This document shows, piece by piece, positions 1 to 8,110 of a stretch of DNA of 64,000 bases. Source of the DNA: Allobosea lupini (GTDB lineage: Bacteria; Pseudomonadota; Alphaproteobacteria; Rhizobiales; Beijerinckiaceae). The notes beneath the pieces are model-generated. The model was not told the origin of the DNA, did no database searches, and saw only the letters and a program-made list of their open reading frames with translations. How positions within the stretch are numbered: the first letter of the stretch is position 1; each line of letters opens with the position of its first letter. A program made the position numbers and the translations under genes. The stretch lies in contig NZ_FOAN01000003.1 of the NCBI RefSeq assembly GCF_900109525.1, positions 1 to 64,000 on the forward strand, read 5' to 3'.

Positions 1-36
1 AACACAAAAGACCATATGCTTGCCATATCCTTCGCC

Positions 37-154
37 GGCCCGGTGGCTTGAGCGAGGAGCCAGAACCCGATCCCATCCCGAACTCGGCCGTTAAACTCCT
101 CAGCGCTGATGGTACTGTGTCTCAAGACCCGGGAGAGTAGGTCGTTGCCGGGCC
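37..154 (+). rRNA. rrf: 5S ribosomal RNA
   Basis: A 118-nt 5S rRNA. The terminal helix is visible: GGCCCGG at the 5' end pairs with CCGGGCC at the 3' end. The internal stretch CCGATCCCATCCCGAACTCG is the conserved loop region of bacterial 5S. It is the last rRNA gene of an rrn operon whose 16S and 23S genes lie before the window. Confidence 0.93.
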
Positions 155-248
155 TGTCAAGGATATCCCTCATCACATGACGTGACAGCGCGCGGCGCCA
201 GGTGCCCAAAAGCACCCAGCGCCGCGTTGCCGTTTAAAAAAACCTTAC

Positions 249-325
<77 letters not shown>

Positions 326-340
326 AATCAATGAAGAATG

Positions 341-376
341 CAAAAACCCGCAGAGAGAAACCTCCGCGGGTTTTTG
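341..376 (+). terminator. Intrinsic terminator of the rRNA operon
   Basis: AAAAACCCGC and GCGGGTTTTT form a 10-bp stem around a 14-nt loop, and the distal arm supplies a T-run. It lies about 15 nt after the initiator tRNA, so it most likely ends the rrn-fMet transcript. Confidence 0.85.
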
Positions 377-475
377 CTCGTTCCGGGCGAAGAAGCACAC
401 AGCGCCTAGCGAATGGGCCGTGCCGAAACCTCGCGCCTCTAAAACCTCTGCGATCTAGGTCCCCCGGAGAGCGCT

Positions 476-910
476 CTAAGCGCCATTCTGTTTCCTCAGC
501 AGTGTTTGGTATAAATCCCGGAGTTTCTGCCGGTCTGCCGGGTCTTGAATCCGGCTAAGATCGAGCTTTATATGCTCGTCTTGTTGACCCTCGGCATCCT
601 CTTGGACGTCGATAGGCAGATCCACCAGATAGCCGGCCTGCCCCTTCATCGTAAAACCTTCTTTCCCCTGTTCGGCAGATTCGCTTTCAGGACGCATGAA
701 GCTTCGAGCGCTCACGCCCCAAAGATCTTCAATCGTGACTACGACTTCAAACGGAATCTTATTCTTTCCGGTTTCATACTTCGAAATTTGCTGTTGCTTG
801 ACTTCAATGCGCTCCGACAAATGCTCTTGACTCAGGCCTGCGGCGTGCCGATACGCCTTCAAAAAGGCCCTCGCGCTGTCGTTGGCTGGCCCTTTACCCG
901 TCCTCGGCAT
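476..910 (-). CDS. XRE-family HTH transcriptional regulator
   Basis: A 144-residue protein with a Cro/C1-type helix-turn-helix in its first half (about residues 13-70). The recognition region contains the hallmark LSQEHLSERIEVKQQQISKY, followed by E-x-G. The C-terminal half is acidic, lacks a recognisable domain, and ends in a basic heptad-like segment. The ATG at 910 is the only good start. It is transcribed toward the rRNA operon terminator and has no close co-directional neighbour, so it is probably monocistronic. Similar small XRE regulators are common in alphaproteobacteria. The target is unknown. Confidence 0.85.
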   Translation of the reverse strand: MPRTGKGPANDSARAFLKAYRHAAGLSQEHLSERIEVKQQQISKYETGKNKIPFEVVVTIEDLWGVSARSFMRPESESAEQGKEGFTMKGQAGYLVDLPIDVQEDAEGQQDEHIKLDLSRIQDPADRQKLRDLYQTLLRKQNGA

Positions 911-1376
911 GCTTCCCCCGGAGCCGCGAGGCTAAAAGGGAGCGTTTCAGGGCGTGTCAAACAACTGATTTCAGGTCGTAGTATAGAACTGAAGCAATTT
1001 TAGGTTGAAGTTGGGCTGCTTATGCCCGTTCACGGCGGCGCGTCCTATTGCAATCTTGGCATGTTGCCGCGAGGGCCTGCAGACCGATGCCGGCGCCCTC
1101 GCAGATGATCTCCTCGGGTGAAACCTTGATGAGGGATAGGCGCCACAGATTGCTGCAGTGATGTCGTCCGCCGAATCGAGCCCTCCGCCACGTCGTCATC
1201 CTCCCGGTTGCAGTAAGTGGGCGACGGTTTGCTGAGACCTTCGTCGCCTTCTGCGGGTTCTGAAGAGTGCAAAGTGTCGGAGCGCTCCGGGCAGCCTGCG
1301 ACCGTTACACGGCGATGCGTCGACTGACTCCGGTTCGCCTGACGCAGACGCGGCGCCGATAGGGCGACGACCGGCT
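911..1376. other. Spacer with little coding signal
   Basis: A 466-bp stretch between the XRE and GntR regulators with lower GC and weaker third-position bias than the rest of the window. It holds one short ORF (1020-1199, listed separately) and no tRNA, clear promoter or palindrome that I can support. It may be decayed sequence or an old insertion scar. Confidence 0.5.
1020..1199 (-). CDS. Possible small Cys-containing protein (59 aa)
   Basis: An ATG-to-TAA reading frame of 59 codons. The second half (EEIICEGAGIGLQ, then CQDCNR and an Arg-rich tail) shows the high-GC third positions of real genes here; the first half does not. An HC and a later C-x2-C pair could bind zinc, but the spacing matches no family I recognise. 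GGGAGG directly abuts the ATG, which is too close for a normal ribosome binding site, so the true start may be elsewhere. It could equally be the 3' remnant of a decayed gene. Confidence 0.25.
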   Translation of the reverse strand: MTTWRRARFGGRHHCSNLWRLSLIKVSPEEIICEGAGIGLQALAATCQDCNRTRRRERA

Positions 1377-2087
1377 CTATTCGGACTGAGCGTTTCTCTG
1401 CGCGATCGCTTCAGTGAAGATCGGCTCCCAGGCCATGACGTGGCTGGTCATCAGAGCCTCGGCTTCGTCCTCCAGCCCCTCCCGGATCACCTCGATGATG
1501 CGGTAATGCTCCGGCACGGACGCTTTCTGCCGCTCCAGGCCATGGGCTGACCGGATGCCGTAGAGCCGCATCCGGTCGCGCAGGCGCAGGACGATGTCGG
1601 CCAGGACATCGTTGCCGGCGAGTGCGAGCAATTCCGCATGGAAGGCTCGGTCGGCGGCCAGATAGCGCGGCACGTCGCCGGTCTCGACGGATTCGGCGAT
1701 GGCGTCGGCCTGCGCCTGGAGTTCAGAGAAATCCTCAGTCCCCATCCTGACCAGCTTGCGGAAGGCAGACGCTTCGAGCTGCCTGCGCACCTCGAAGATG
1801 CCGCGCAACTCGTCGAGCGAGGGATCGACGACCCGGAAGCCGCGATTGCGCATCGGCTGGAGCAGCCCGTCCGAGGTGAGCTGGAGCAGGGCCTCGCGGA
1901 TCGGCGTCGTCGAGATGCCGAGCGTGCGCGCCAGCGACGGGACCGAGCAGACCGTGCCCGGTGGCATCTCGCCGGAGACGATCGCGATCCGCAGTTGATC
2001 GACGACCTGTTCGCGCAGATTGGCGTCTCCCGAGATCAGCTGCATCCGTTCCCCGCCTTGCGCCGCATAGTTGATGCTCTCTGCCAT
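1377..2087 (-). CDS. GntR-family regulator with FCD domain
   Basis: A winged-helix GntR domain (LREQVVDQLRIAIVSGEMPPG, then TPIREALLQL) is followed by the all-helical FCD ligand-binding domain of the FadR subgroup, with conserved helices EVRRQLEASAFRKL and DRAFHAELLALAGN. Such proteins sense organic acids, often through a bound metal. The start is uncertain. I chose the ATG with GGGGCG five bases upstream (236 aa). An ATG at 2048 after GGCGGGGAACGG and a GTG at 2138 are also in frame. It diverges from the molybdopterin oxidoreductase gene and is its likely local regulator. Confidence 0.85.
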   Translation of the reverse strand: MAESINYAAQGGERMQLISGDANLREQVVDQLRIAIVSGEMPPGTVCSVPSLARTLGISTTPIREALLQLTSDGLLQPMRNRGFRVVDPSLDELRGIFEVRRQLEASAFRKLVRMGTEDFSELQAQADAIAESVETGDVPRYLAADRAFHAELLALAGNDVLADIVLRLRDRMRLYGIRSAHGLERQKASVPEHYRIIEVIREGLEDEAEALMTSHVMAWEPIFTEAIAQRNAQSE

Positions 2088-2152
2088 GATCGCCCCGGCT
2101 ATGGCCAGTCGCATCTCGGACTTGAAGTAGCGCGTCACGCGTAATACACTAC

Positions 2153-2167
2153 CATATGTCCGATATG
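2153..2167. promoter_or_regulatory. Inverted repeat CATAT-N5-ATATG, candidate GntR operator
   Basis: A perfect 5-bp dyad with a 5-bp spacer overlaps the start codon of the oxidoreductase gene. A TAATAC hexamer at 2142-2147 could be the -10 element. Transcription would then begin almost at the ATG, consistent with the lack of a Shine-Dalgarno sequence. Assignment to the neighbouring GntR protein is by position only. Confidence 0.4.
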
Positions 2168-5100
2168 CGGAATGCCGAAATCAAAGAGGGCTATTGCACC
2201 CTGTGCCGCTCCCGCTGTGGTTCGCTGAACCATGTGCTGGACGGGCGTCTCGTCGCGGTTTTGCCCAATCCGGCCCATCCGACCGGGGCGGCGCTCTGCG
2301 CCAAGGGGCGGGCAGCACCCGAGCTGGTCGACAGCCCGCTGCGGCTGACCAGGCCGTTGAAGCGCACCACGCCGCGTGGCGCCGAAGCGCCGGACTGGGT
2401 CGAGATCGACTGGCCTGAGGCGCTCGACACGATCGCCGAGCGGCTCGGCACGATCCGAAGCGAGACCGGCGCCGAGACGGTCGCCTTCGCGGTGACGACG
2501 CCGAGCGGCACGCCGATGGTCGACAGCTTCGAATGGGTCGAGCGCTTCATTCGCTGCTTCGGCAGCCCCAATCTGATCTACGCCGTGGAGATCTGTGGCT
2601 GGCACAAGGATTTCGCCCAGGCCCTGACCTATGGCCGCGGCATCGGCGCGGCCGATTACGACAATGCGGACGCCATCGTGCTCTGGGGACACAACCCGAC
2701 GCGGACATGGCTGGCGCAGGCGACCCGCATCGCCGCCGCGCGCAAGCGTGGCGCGACCGTCGCGGTGGTCGATCCCAAGCGCGGCGGCGCCGGCGAGGGT
2801 GCCGATCTCTGGCTCGGCATCCGCCCAGGTGCGGACGGGGCGCTGGCCATGGGTGCGATCCGCCATCTCCTGATGAATCGCAGCTATGACGACGCATTCG
2901 TCCGGCAATGGACGAATGCGCCGATGCTGGTCGATCTGTCGACCGGGCGTCTGCTGCGCGCGCAGGATCTCCGGGCGGACGGCGCGGACGATGCCTTCGT
3001 GCTGTTGCGGCCGGATGGTTCGCCGCAGGCCTATGACACCCACGAGGCGCTCGAGCGGCCGCAGGACATCGTCCTCGACGGCGAGGCGACGCTGCAAGGC
3101 GCGGACGGTAGAGCGATCGTCTGCGCCACCGTGATGCGGCTCCTGGCGCGCGAGGCCGCCGCCTTCACGCCGGAGCATGTCGCCGGGATCACCGGGCTCT
3201 CGATCGACGACCTCGCCAGCTTCTACGGTCTGTTCGAGGGGGCGCCCCGGCTGGCTTATCATTCGTGGACCGGCGTCGGCCAACACTCCAACGCGACCAT
3301 GATCGAGCGCGCCATCGGCACGCTCTATGCGCTCACCGGCGCGAGTGACCGCAGCGGCGGCAATGTCTGGACGAGCGCGCCGCCTTTCCGCACCGTGAAC
3401 GATTATGGCCTGCTGCCGGAAGCGCAGCGCCGCAAGGCCCTCGGCCTCGCCGAGCTGCCATTGGGCCCGCCGGCAAAGGGCTGGATCACCGCCCGCGATT
3501 TCTGCCGGTCCGTGCTCGAGGGGGAGCCCTATCGCGTCCGCGCATTGATGAGCTTCGGCACCAATTTTGTGGTGTCGCAGGGCGATTCCGCGCGCAATTG
3601 CGCCGCGCTGCAGGCGCTCGACTTCCATGTCCATGTCGACATGTTCATGAACCCGACCGCCGAGCAGGCCGACATCGTCCTGCCCGCCAGCATGCCTTGG
3701 GAGCGCGAGGCGCTGCGGCTCGGTTTCGAGATCACGCAGGACGCGGTCGAGCACATCCAGCTTCGCCAGGCCATGGTGCCGCCACGCGGCGATGTCCGGG
3801 CCGACTACGACATCGCCTTCGACCTCGCCTGCCGGCTCGGCCATGCGGAGGAGTTCTTCGGCGGTTCGATCGAGGCCGGCTGGAACCACCAGCTCAAACC
3901 GCTCGGGCTGAGTGTCGCGCAGCTGCGGGCCCAGCCGGGCGGCACCCGCGTGCCGCAGCCCAACCCGGAGCGCAAGTACGCTGCGATCCGCAAGGAAGAC
4001 GGGGTCGCCGGCTTCCCTACGGCGAGCCGCCGGATCGAGATCTATTCCGAGCAGTTGCTGGCGCTCGGCCATCCGGCGCTACCCTGCCATGTCGAGCCGG
4101 CGAGCGCAGCCGGGCGCCCGGCCGAGCTGCCGCTGCTGCTTTCGACCGCAAAATCCGGCTGGTTCGTCCACTCGTCGCACCGCCATGTCGCTTCGCTCAG
4201 GCGCAAGGCGCCCGATCCATCGGTCGAGCTCAGCCCGGCGGTCGCTCAGGCGCGCGGCATCGTCGCCGGCGACTGGGTGATCGTGCGCACGCGCGACGGC
4301 GAGGCGAAACTGCGCGCCAAGCTGGAGCCGACGCTGCCGGCCGGGACCGTGATCGCCGAGTTCGGCTGGTGGGAAGCCTGCACGCCGCTCGGGCGCCCCG
4401 GTGGGGCGGTAACGGGACCGGCAACGCGCAACATCAACGCGATCTTGTCCGATCGCGATCGCGACCCGATCAGCGGCTCTGTTCCGCTGAGGGCAGTGGC
4501 TTGCGAGATCATCCGCGACGAGGCCGCCTCGCGCGGCTGGTGGACCGGAGAGCGTGCCTTCCGCATCGTCTCGCGCCGGCACGAGGCCGAGGATGTCCTC
4601 GCCTTCGGTCTCGCTCCCGTCGATGGCGGGTCGCTATCCGGTTTCCTCCCCGGCCAGCATGTTGAGGTGACCGAGCCCGGAACGGGATTGTCGCGTAGCT
4701 ATTCGCTGACCGGCCCGACCGAGAATCCCACCGAATATGAGATCGCGGTGCGCCAGATCGCGGCCGGCGCCGACGGCACGCCGCCCGGCCGGATGTCGAC
4801 GCGGCTGCACGAGCTGGAACCCGGCAGCATCGTCACGCTGCAGCCGCCGGCGGGGATTTTCACGCCGCCCTTGACCGGCACCCGCCCGGTGATTCTGGTC
4901 GCGGCCGGCGTCGGTATCACGCCTTTCGTCGGCTATCTCGCCGCGCTCGCTCGGACCCTGCCGGAGCAGCGCCCGCCCTCGGTCGAGCTGGTTTATATCT
5001 GCCGCAATGGCGCCGAGCAGCCTTTCGGTGACTGGCTGTCGACGATCGCTGGGCGAATTCCGGAGCTGCGAGTGATCCGGGCCTTCACCCGGCCGCGACC

Positions 5101-5566
5101 ACAGGACCAGCTCGGTCGCGATTTTGACCATGCCGGCCGGCCGGAAATTGCAGGGCTGGGCCTCGTTCCTGGGGCGCGCCGGCCGCTGGCCTATCTCTGC
5201 GGGCCCGACGGTTTCGTCGCCGACACCCGGGCCGCTTTGGCGAGCATTGGCCTACCGGGCTTCGACGTCTTCAGCGAGGTCTTCGTCTCGCAGATCGACA
5301 TTCCCGCCAATCTGGCGCCGCGCCGTATCATGCTGCAGCGGAGCGGGGCATCCTTCGACTGGTCAGTACAGGCCGGCAGCCTGCTCGATGCCGCCGAGGC
5401 GGCCGGGCTGTCGCTGCCGAGCGGCTGCCGCAGCGGCCAATGCGAGAGCTGCCGCCTGCGTGTCGTCTCCGGCACCGCCAGCCACCTCTCGCCCTATGAC
5501 GGCGAGCCCGACGATTGCCTGACCTGCTGCGCGGTGCCGCTCAGCGACCTCGTTCTCGACGCCTGA
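2156..5566 (+). CDS. Molybdopterin oxidoreductase fused to FAD/NAD reductase and 2Fe-2S ferredoxin
   Basis: A 1136-residue multidomain redox enzyme. Residues 10-60 form a 4Fe-4S site (C14, C17, C21, C48, with K50 next to the last Cys). Residues 60-640 are the Mo-bisPGD catalytic domain, with C147 in ICGWHKD as likely Mo ligand. Residues about 655-790 are the dinucleotide-binding C-terminal domain. Next comes a ferredoxin-NADP-reductase-like module with an FAD site (SRSYSLTG), an NAD site (AAGVGITPF) and YLCGPDGF. The C-terminus is a plant-type 2Fe-2S ferredoxin (C1091, C1096, C1099, with C1124 or C1125). The protein thus carries a whole NAD(P)H-to-Mo electron path in one chain. There is no Tat signal, so it should be cytoplasmic. 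No Shine-Dalgarno is visible; ATG at 2165 is an alternative start. The substrate cannot be inferred from sequence. Confidence 0.9.
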   Translation: MSDMRNAEIKEGYCTLCRSRCGSLNHVLDGRLVAVLPNPAHPTGAALCAKGRAAPELVDSPLRLTRPLKRTTPRGAEAPDWVEIDWPEALDTIAERLGTIRSETGAETVAFAVTTPSGTPMVDSFEWVERFIRCFGSPNLIYAVEICGWHKDFAQALTYGRGIGAADYDNADAIVLWGHNPTRTWLAQATRIAAARKRGATVAVVDPKRGGAGEGADLWLGIRPGADGALAMGAIRHLLMNRSYDDAFVRQWTNAPMLVDLSTGRLLRAQDLRADGADDAFVLLRPDGSPQAYDTHEALERPQDIVLDGEATLQGADGRAIVCATVMRLLAREAAAFTPEHVAGITGLSIDDLASFYGLFEGAPRLAYHSWTGVGQHSNATMIERAIGTLYALTGASDRSGGNVWTSAPPFRTVNDYGLLPEAQRRKALGLAELPLGPPAKGWITARDFCRSVLEGEPYRVRALMSFGTNFVVSQGDSARNCAALQALDFHVHVDMFMNPTAEQADIVLPASMPWEREALRLGFEITQDAVEHIQLRQAMVPPRGDVRADYDIAFDLACRLGHAEEFFGGSIEAGWNHQLKPLGLSVAQLRAQPGGTRVPQPNPERKYAAIRKEDGVAGFPTASRRIEIYSEQLLALGHPALPCHVEPASAAGRPAELPLLLSTAKSGWFVHSSHRHVASLRRKAPDPSVELSPAVAQARGIVAGDWVIVRTRDGEAKLRAKLEPTLPAGTVIAEFGWWEACTPLGRPGGAVTGPATRNINAILSDRDRDPISGSVPLRAVACEIIRDEAASRGWWTGERAFRIVSRRHEAEDVLAFGLAPVDGGSLSGFLPGQHVEVTEPGTGLSRSYSLTGPTENPTEYEIAVRQIAAGADGTPPGRMSTRLHELEPGSIVTLQPPAGIFTPPLTGTRPVILVAAGVGITPFVGYLAALARTLPEQRPPSVELVYICRNGAEQPFGDWLSTIAGRIPELRVIRAFTRPRPQDQLGRDFDHAGRPEIAGLGLVPGARRPLAYLCGPDGFVADTRAALASIGLPGFDVFSEVFVSQIDIPANLAPRRIMLQRSGASFDWSVQAGSLLDAAEAAGLSLPSGCRSGQCESCRLRVVSGTASHLSPYDGEPDDCLTCCAVPLSDLVLDA

Positions 5567-5605
5567 CTGCAAACCAACGGCGGCTAACCGCCATAAGAGG
5601 GGACA

Positions 5606-7045
5606 ATGACAGATACGATCCTGAACGAACGCGCGGCGGCGCCGCGCGAAGGCGTCCTCGTGCGCATGTCGCAGACCATGGTGGCGTTCTCGGAACGCTG
5701 GTTTCCGGACGCCTATATCTTCGTCCTGCTGGCGACGGTGGCGGTCGCGCTCGCGTCGATCGCGCATGGCGGCTCGCCGGTCGCAGTCAGCACCGCCTTC
5801 GGCGAGGGCTTCTGGAGCATCATTCCGTTCACCATGCAGATGGCGCTGGTCGCCATCGGCGGCTACATCGTGGCGCTCTCGCCGCCGGTCGCGGCGCTGA
5901 TGCGCCGGGCTGCCGCAATGCCGAGCACAGGCCGCGGCGCCGTCGTCTTCGTCGGCGTGGTCAGCATCCTGCTCTCGCTGGTCAACTGGGGCGTCAGCCT
6001 GATCTTCTCCGGCCTCTTGGTGCGCGAGATCGCCCGGCGCAAGGACATCCGCCTCGATTATCGCGCGGCGGGCGCGGCCGGCTATCTCGGGCTCGGCTTC
6101 GGCTTCACCCTCGGCATCAGCTCCTCGGCGGCGCAGCTCCAGGCCAATCCGGCGAGCATCCCGCCCTCGCTGATGCCGATCACCGGCGTGATCAGCTTCT
6201 ATGAGACGATCCTGACTTGGCAGAACCTCTTGGTGATCGTGGTTGGCACGGCGCTCTCGGCGGCGATCTGCTACTACACCACCCCGTCCGACGCTGCGGC
6301 CAAGACCGCCGCCGACCTCGGCGTCGACCTCACCGACGTCAAGGCCGAGCAGAAGCCGACCCGGCCGGGCGACTATCTCGAATTCAGCCCGCTCCTGACG
6401 ATCCTGATCGTCGTGCTGGCCGCCGGCTGGTTCTACGAGACCTTCAAGTCCGGCAATCCGCTGATCACGATGTCGGGCCTCAACACCTACAACTTCGTCT
6501 TCCTGCTGGTCGGCGCGCTGCTGCACTGGCGGCCGCGCAGCTTTCTGGTCAGCTTCTCGCAGGCCATGCCGAGTGTCGCCGGCGTGCTGCTGCAATTCCC
6601 GTTCTATGGCGGCATCGCCTACATGCTGACGCGGGTGAAGGCCGGAAGCGTCTCGCTCTCGGACACGATCGCGCACTGGTTCGTCGGCCTCGCCAGCGAT
6701 GCCAGCGTGTTCTCCTTCATCGTCGGCATCTATTCGGCGATCCTCGGCTTCTTCATCCCCTCTGCCGGCGGCAAATGGATCATCGAGGCGCCCTACATCA
6801 TGAAGGCGGCCAACGAGATCGGCGCGCATCTCGGCTGGACGGTGATGGTCTACAACATCGCCGAGACCCTGCCGAACTTCATCAATCCGTTCTGGATGCT
6901 GCCGCTGCTCGGCGTGCTCAAGCTGAAGTCGAAGGACCTGATCGGCTACACCTCTATGCAGTTCTTCATCCACTTCCCGGTGGTGATGCTGCTCGCGGTC
7001 GCGCTGATGCACACCTTCACCTATCGCGCGCCGGTCATGCCCTGA
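5606..7045 (+). CDS. AtoE-family short-chain fatty acid transporter
   Basis: A 479-residue inner-membrane carrier with about 12 hydrophobic segments, matching the AtoE/TIGR00366 short-chain fatty acid transporter family in length and pattern. Family-typical segments include NWGVSLIFSGLLVREIAR, FIPSAGGKWIIEAPYI and NFINPFWMLPLLG. ATG is preceded by AGAGGGGACA, a good ribosome binding site. It lies 39 bp after the molybdopterin enzyme on the same strand and is probably cotranscribed, which suggests it imports that enzyme's substrate or a related short-chain carboxylate. The exact substrate is not readable. Confidence 0.9.
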   Translation: MTDTILNERAAAPREGVLVRMSQTMVAFSERWFPDAYIFVLLATVAVALASIAHGGSPVAVSTAFGEGFWSIIPFTMQMALVAIGGYIVALSPPVAALMRRAAAMPSTGRGAVVFVGVVSILLSLVNWGVSLIFSGLLVREIARRKDIRLDYRAAGAAGYLGLGFGFTLGISSSAAQLQANPASIPPSLMPITGVISFYETILTWQNLLVIVVGTALSAAICYYTTPSDAAAKTAADLGVDLTDVKAEQKPTRPGDYLEFSPLLTILIVVLAAGWFYETFKSGNPLITMSGLNTYNFVFLLVGALLHWRPRSFLVSFSQAMPSVAGVLLQFPFYGGIAYMLTRVKAGSVSLSDTIAHWFVGLASDASVFSFIVGIYSAILGFFIPSAGGKWIIEAPYIMKAANEIGAHLGWTVMVYNIAETLPNFINPFWMLPLLGVLKLKSKDLIGYTSMQFFIHFPVVMLLAVALMHTFTYRAPVMP

Positions 7046-7066
7046 GCGAGCGGGGTCCCGTTGTCC

Positions 7067-7936
7067 TCAGAGCGCTGCGGCCTGGGTCATGAGCCAGGTC
7101 CGCAGCGCCGACAGGTCTTCGCTGATCGCCGAAGTCCGGGGCTGGATGAGACCATAGGCGGTTCCGTCCGCAGTGAAGCCGGCCGGTGCTTCAAGTCGTC
7201 CCGCTTTGACCTCGCTTGCCGCGATCGCTTGCGGCGAGAGCGCGACGCCGAGGCCGCCGAGTGCGGCCTCGAGCATCAGGAAATGATGGTCCAGCAGCCG
7301 GACCGAACGGGGGCGAGGCGCGGTCGGCTGCCCCTCAAGCCAGGCCTGCCAGGCCTGCGGCCGGGTTCGTGATCCCAGCGCGACATAATCGCCGCTGTCG
7401 AAGGTCCCGCGCAGCGATGGCGGCATCACCGGACCGACCCGCTCTGGCATCAGCGCCGTGACCGCCCAGCCCGGATCGAGCGCGAAATCCAGCCGCCTGA
7501 TCGCGACCGTCACCCGCTCGCGTGCGAAATCCAGTGCACCTCCGCCCGTCGACAGATGCACCTCGATCGCCGGATAGGCATCCTGGAACTCGGACAGGCG
7601 CGGGATCAGCCAGCGCATCGCCAGGGATCGCTCGCAGGACAGGACGATCGGGGCCGGCGCGGCACTTGTCCTGATCGCCGCGAGCGCGCCCGAGATCAGG
7701 CCGAGCGCCTGACCGGTCGCCGACGCCAGCGTCTCGCCGCTGGCCGTCGGCCGTACGCCGCGCCCATCCGCTTCGAGCAAGGCCATGCCGATATCCATGC
7801 CAAGCTTCGAAACCCGTCGGCTGACAGCACCATGCGTCAAGGCGAGCTCGGTCGCGGCGGCTCGCACGGAGCCGAGCCGAGCCACCGCCTCCAGGGCGCG
7901 AAGATCGTCGAGCGAGGGAATCTCGGTGCGCTTCAT
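7067..7936 (-). CDS. LysR-family transcriptional regulator
   Basis: A 289-residue LTTR. The N-terminal winged helix (LDDLRALEAVARLGSVRAAA, then THGAVSRRVSKLG) is followed by a two-lobed LysR substrate-binding domain. The pattern resembles the GcvA/TrpI subgroup (ALGGLGVALSP near the C-terminus). The start is ATG at 7936; the reading frame stays open upstream, but the HTH begins right after this Met. It diverges from pdxA across 174 bp that contain a T-N11-A dyad at its own start, so autoregulation and control of pdxA are likely. Its 3' end converges on the AtoE gene with only 21 bp between them. Confidence 0.88.
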   Translation of the reverse strand: MKRTEIPSLDDLRALEAVARLGSVRAAATELALTHGAVSRRVSKLGMDIGMALLEADGRGVRPTASGETLASATGQALGLISGALAAIRTSAAPAPIVLSCERSLAMRWLIPRLSEFQDAYPAIEVHLSTGGGALDFARERVTVAIRRLDFALDPGWAVTALMPERVGPVMPPSLRGTFDSGDYVALGSRTRPQAWQAWLEGQPTAPRPRSVRLLDHHFLMLEAALGGLGVALSPQAIAASEVKAGRLEAPAGFTADGTAYGLIQPRTSAISEDLSALRTWLMTQAAAL

Positions 7937-7955
7937 TGGTGATCGATTATCACCA
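7937..7955. promoter_or_regulatory. LysR-type dyad TGGTGAT-N5-ATCACCA
   Basis: A perfect 7-bp inverted repeat with a 5-bp spacer, directly upstream of the LysR start codon. It contains the T-N11-A motif (T7940 to A7952) typical of LysR recognition sites. Its position between divergent lysR and pdxA fits an autoregulatory operator. Confidence 0.55.
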
Positions 7956-8110
7956 GTATCTGTCAGATCATATGCATTTTCAGCGCGGACAATTCTGTCA
8001 TCCTCACGGGCATGACGATGCGGGATTCTGCGCAGACCGGCATCGCCACGGAAGGCGCCAACGCCGTTTCTCGGGCGTGGCAGCCGGCTTGTTCTGCTGG
8101 AGAGAGCCCG

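Noticed and set aside
1045..1272. 75-codon minus-strand frame in the spacer after the XRE gene
   Set aside because: Less coding-like than the overlapping 1020-1199 frame, with an irregular composition and no ribosome binding site.
2135..4072. 645-codon minus-strand frame opposite the molybdopterin enzyme
   Set aside because: Same antisense composition bias; the plus-strand protein has all expected motifs.
5363..7012. 549-codon minus-strand frame
   Set aside because: Opposite the C-terminus of the oxidoreductase and the AtoE gene; the composition is an artefact of GC-rich membrane-protein codons read backwards.
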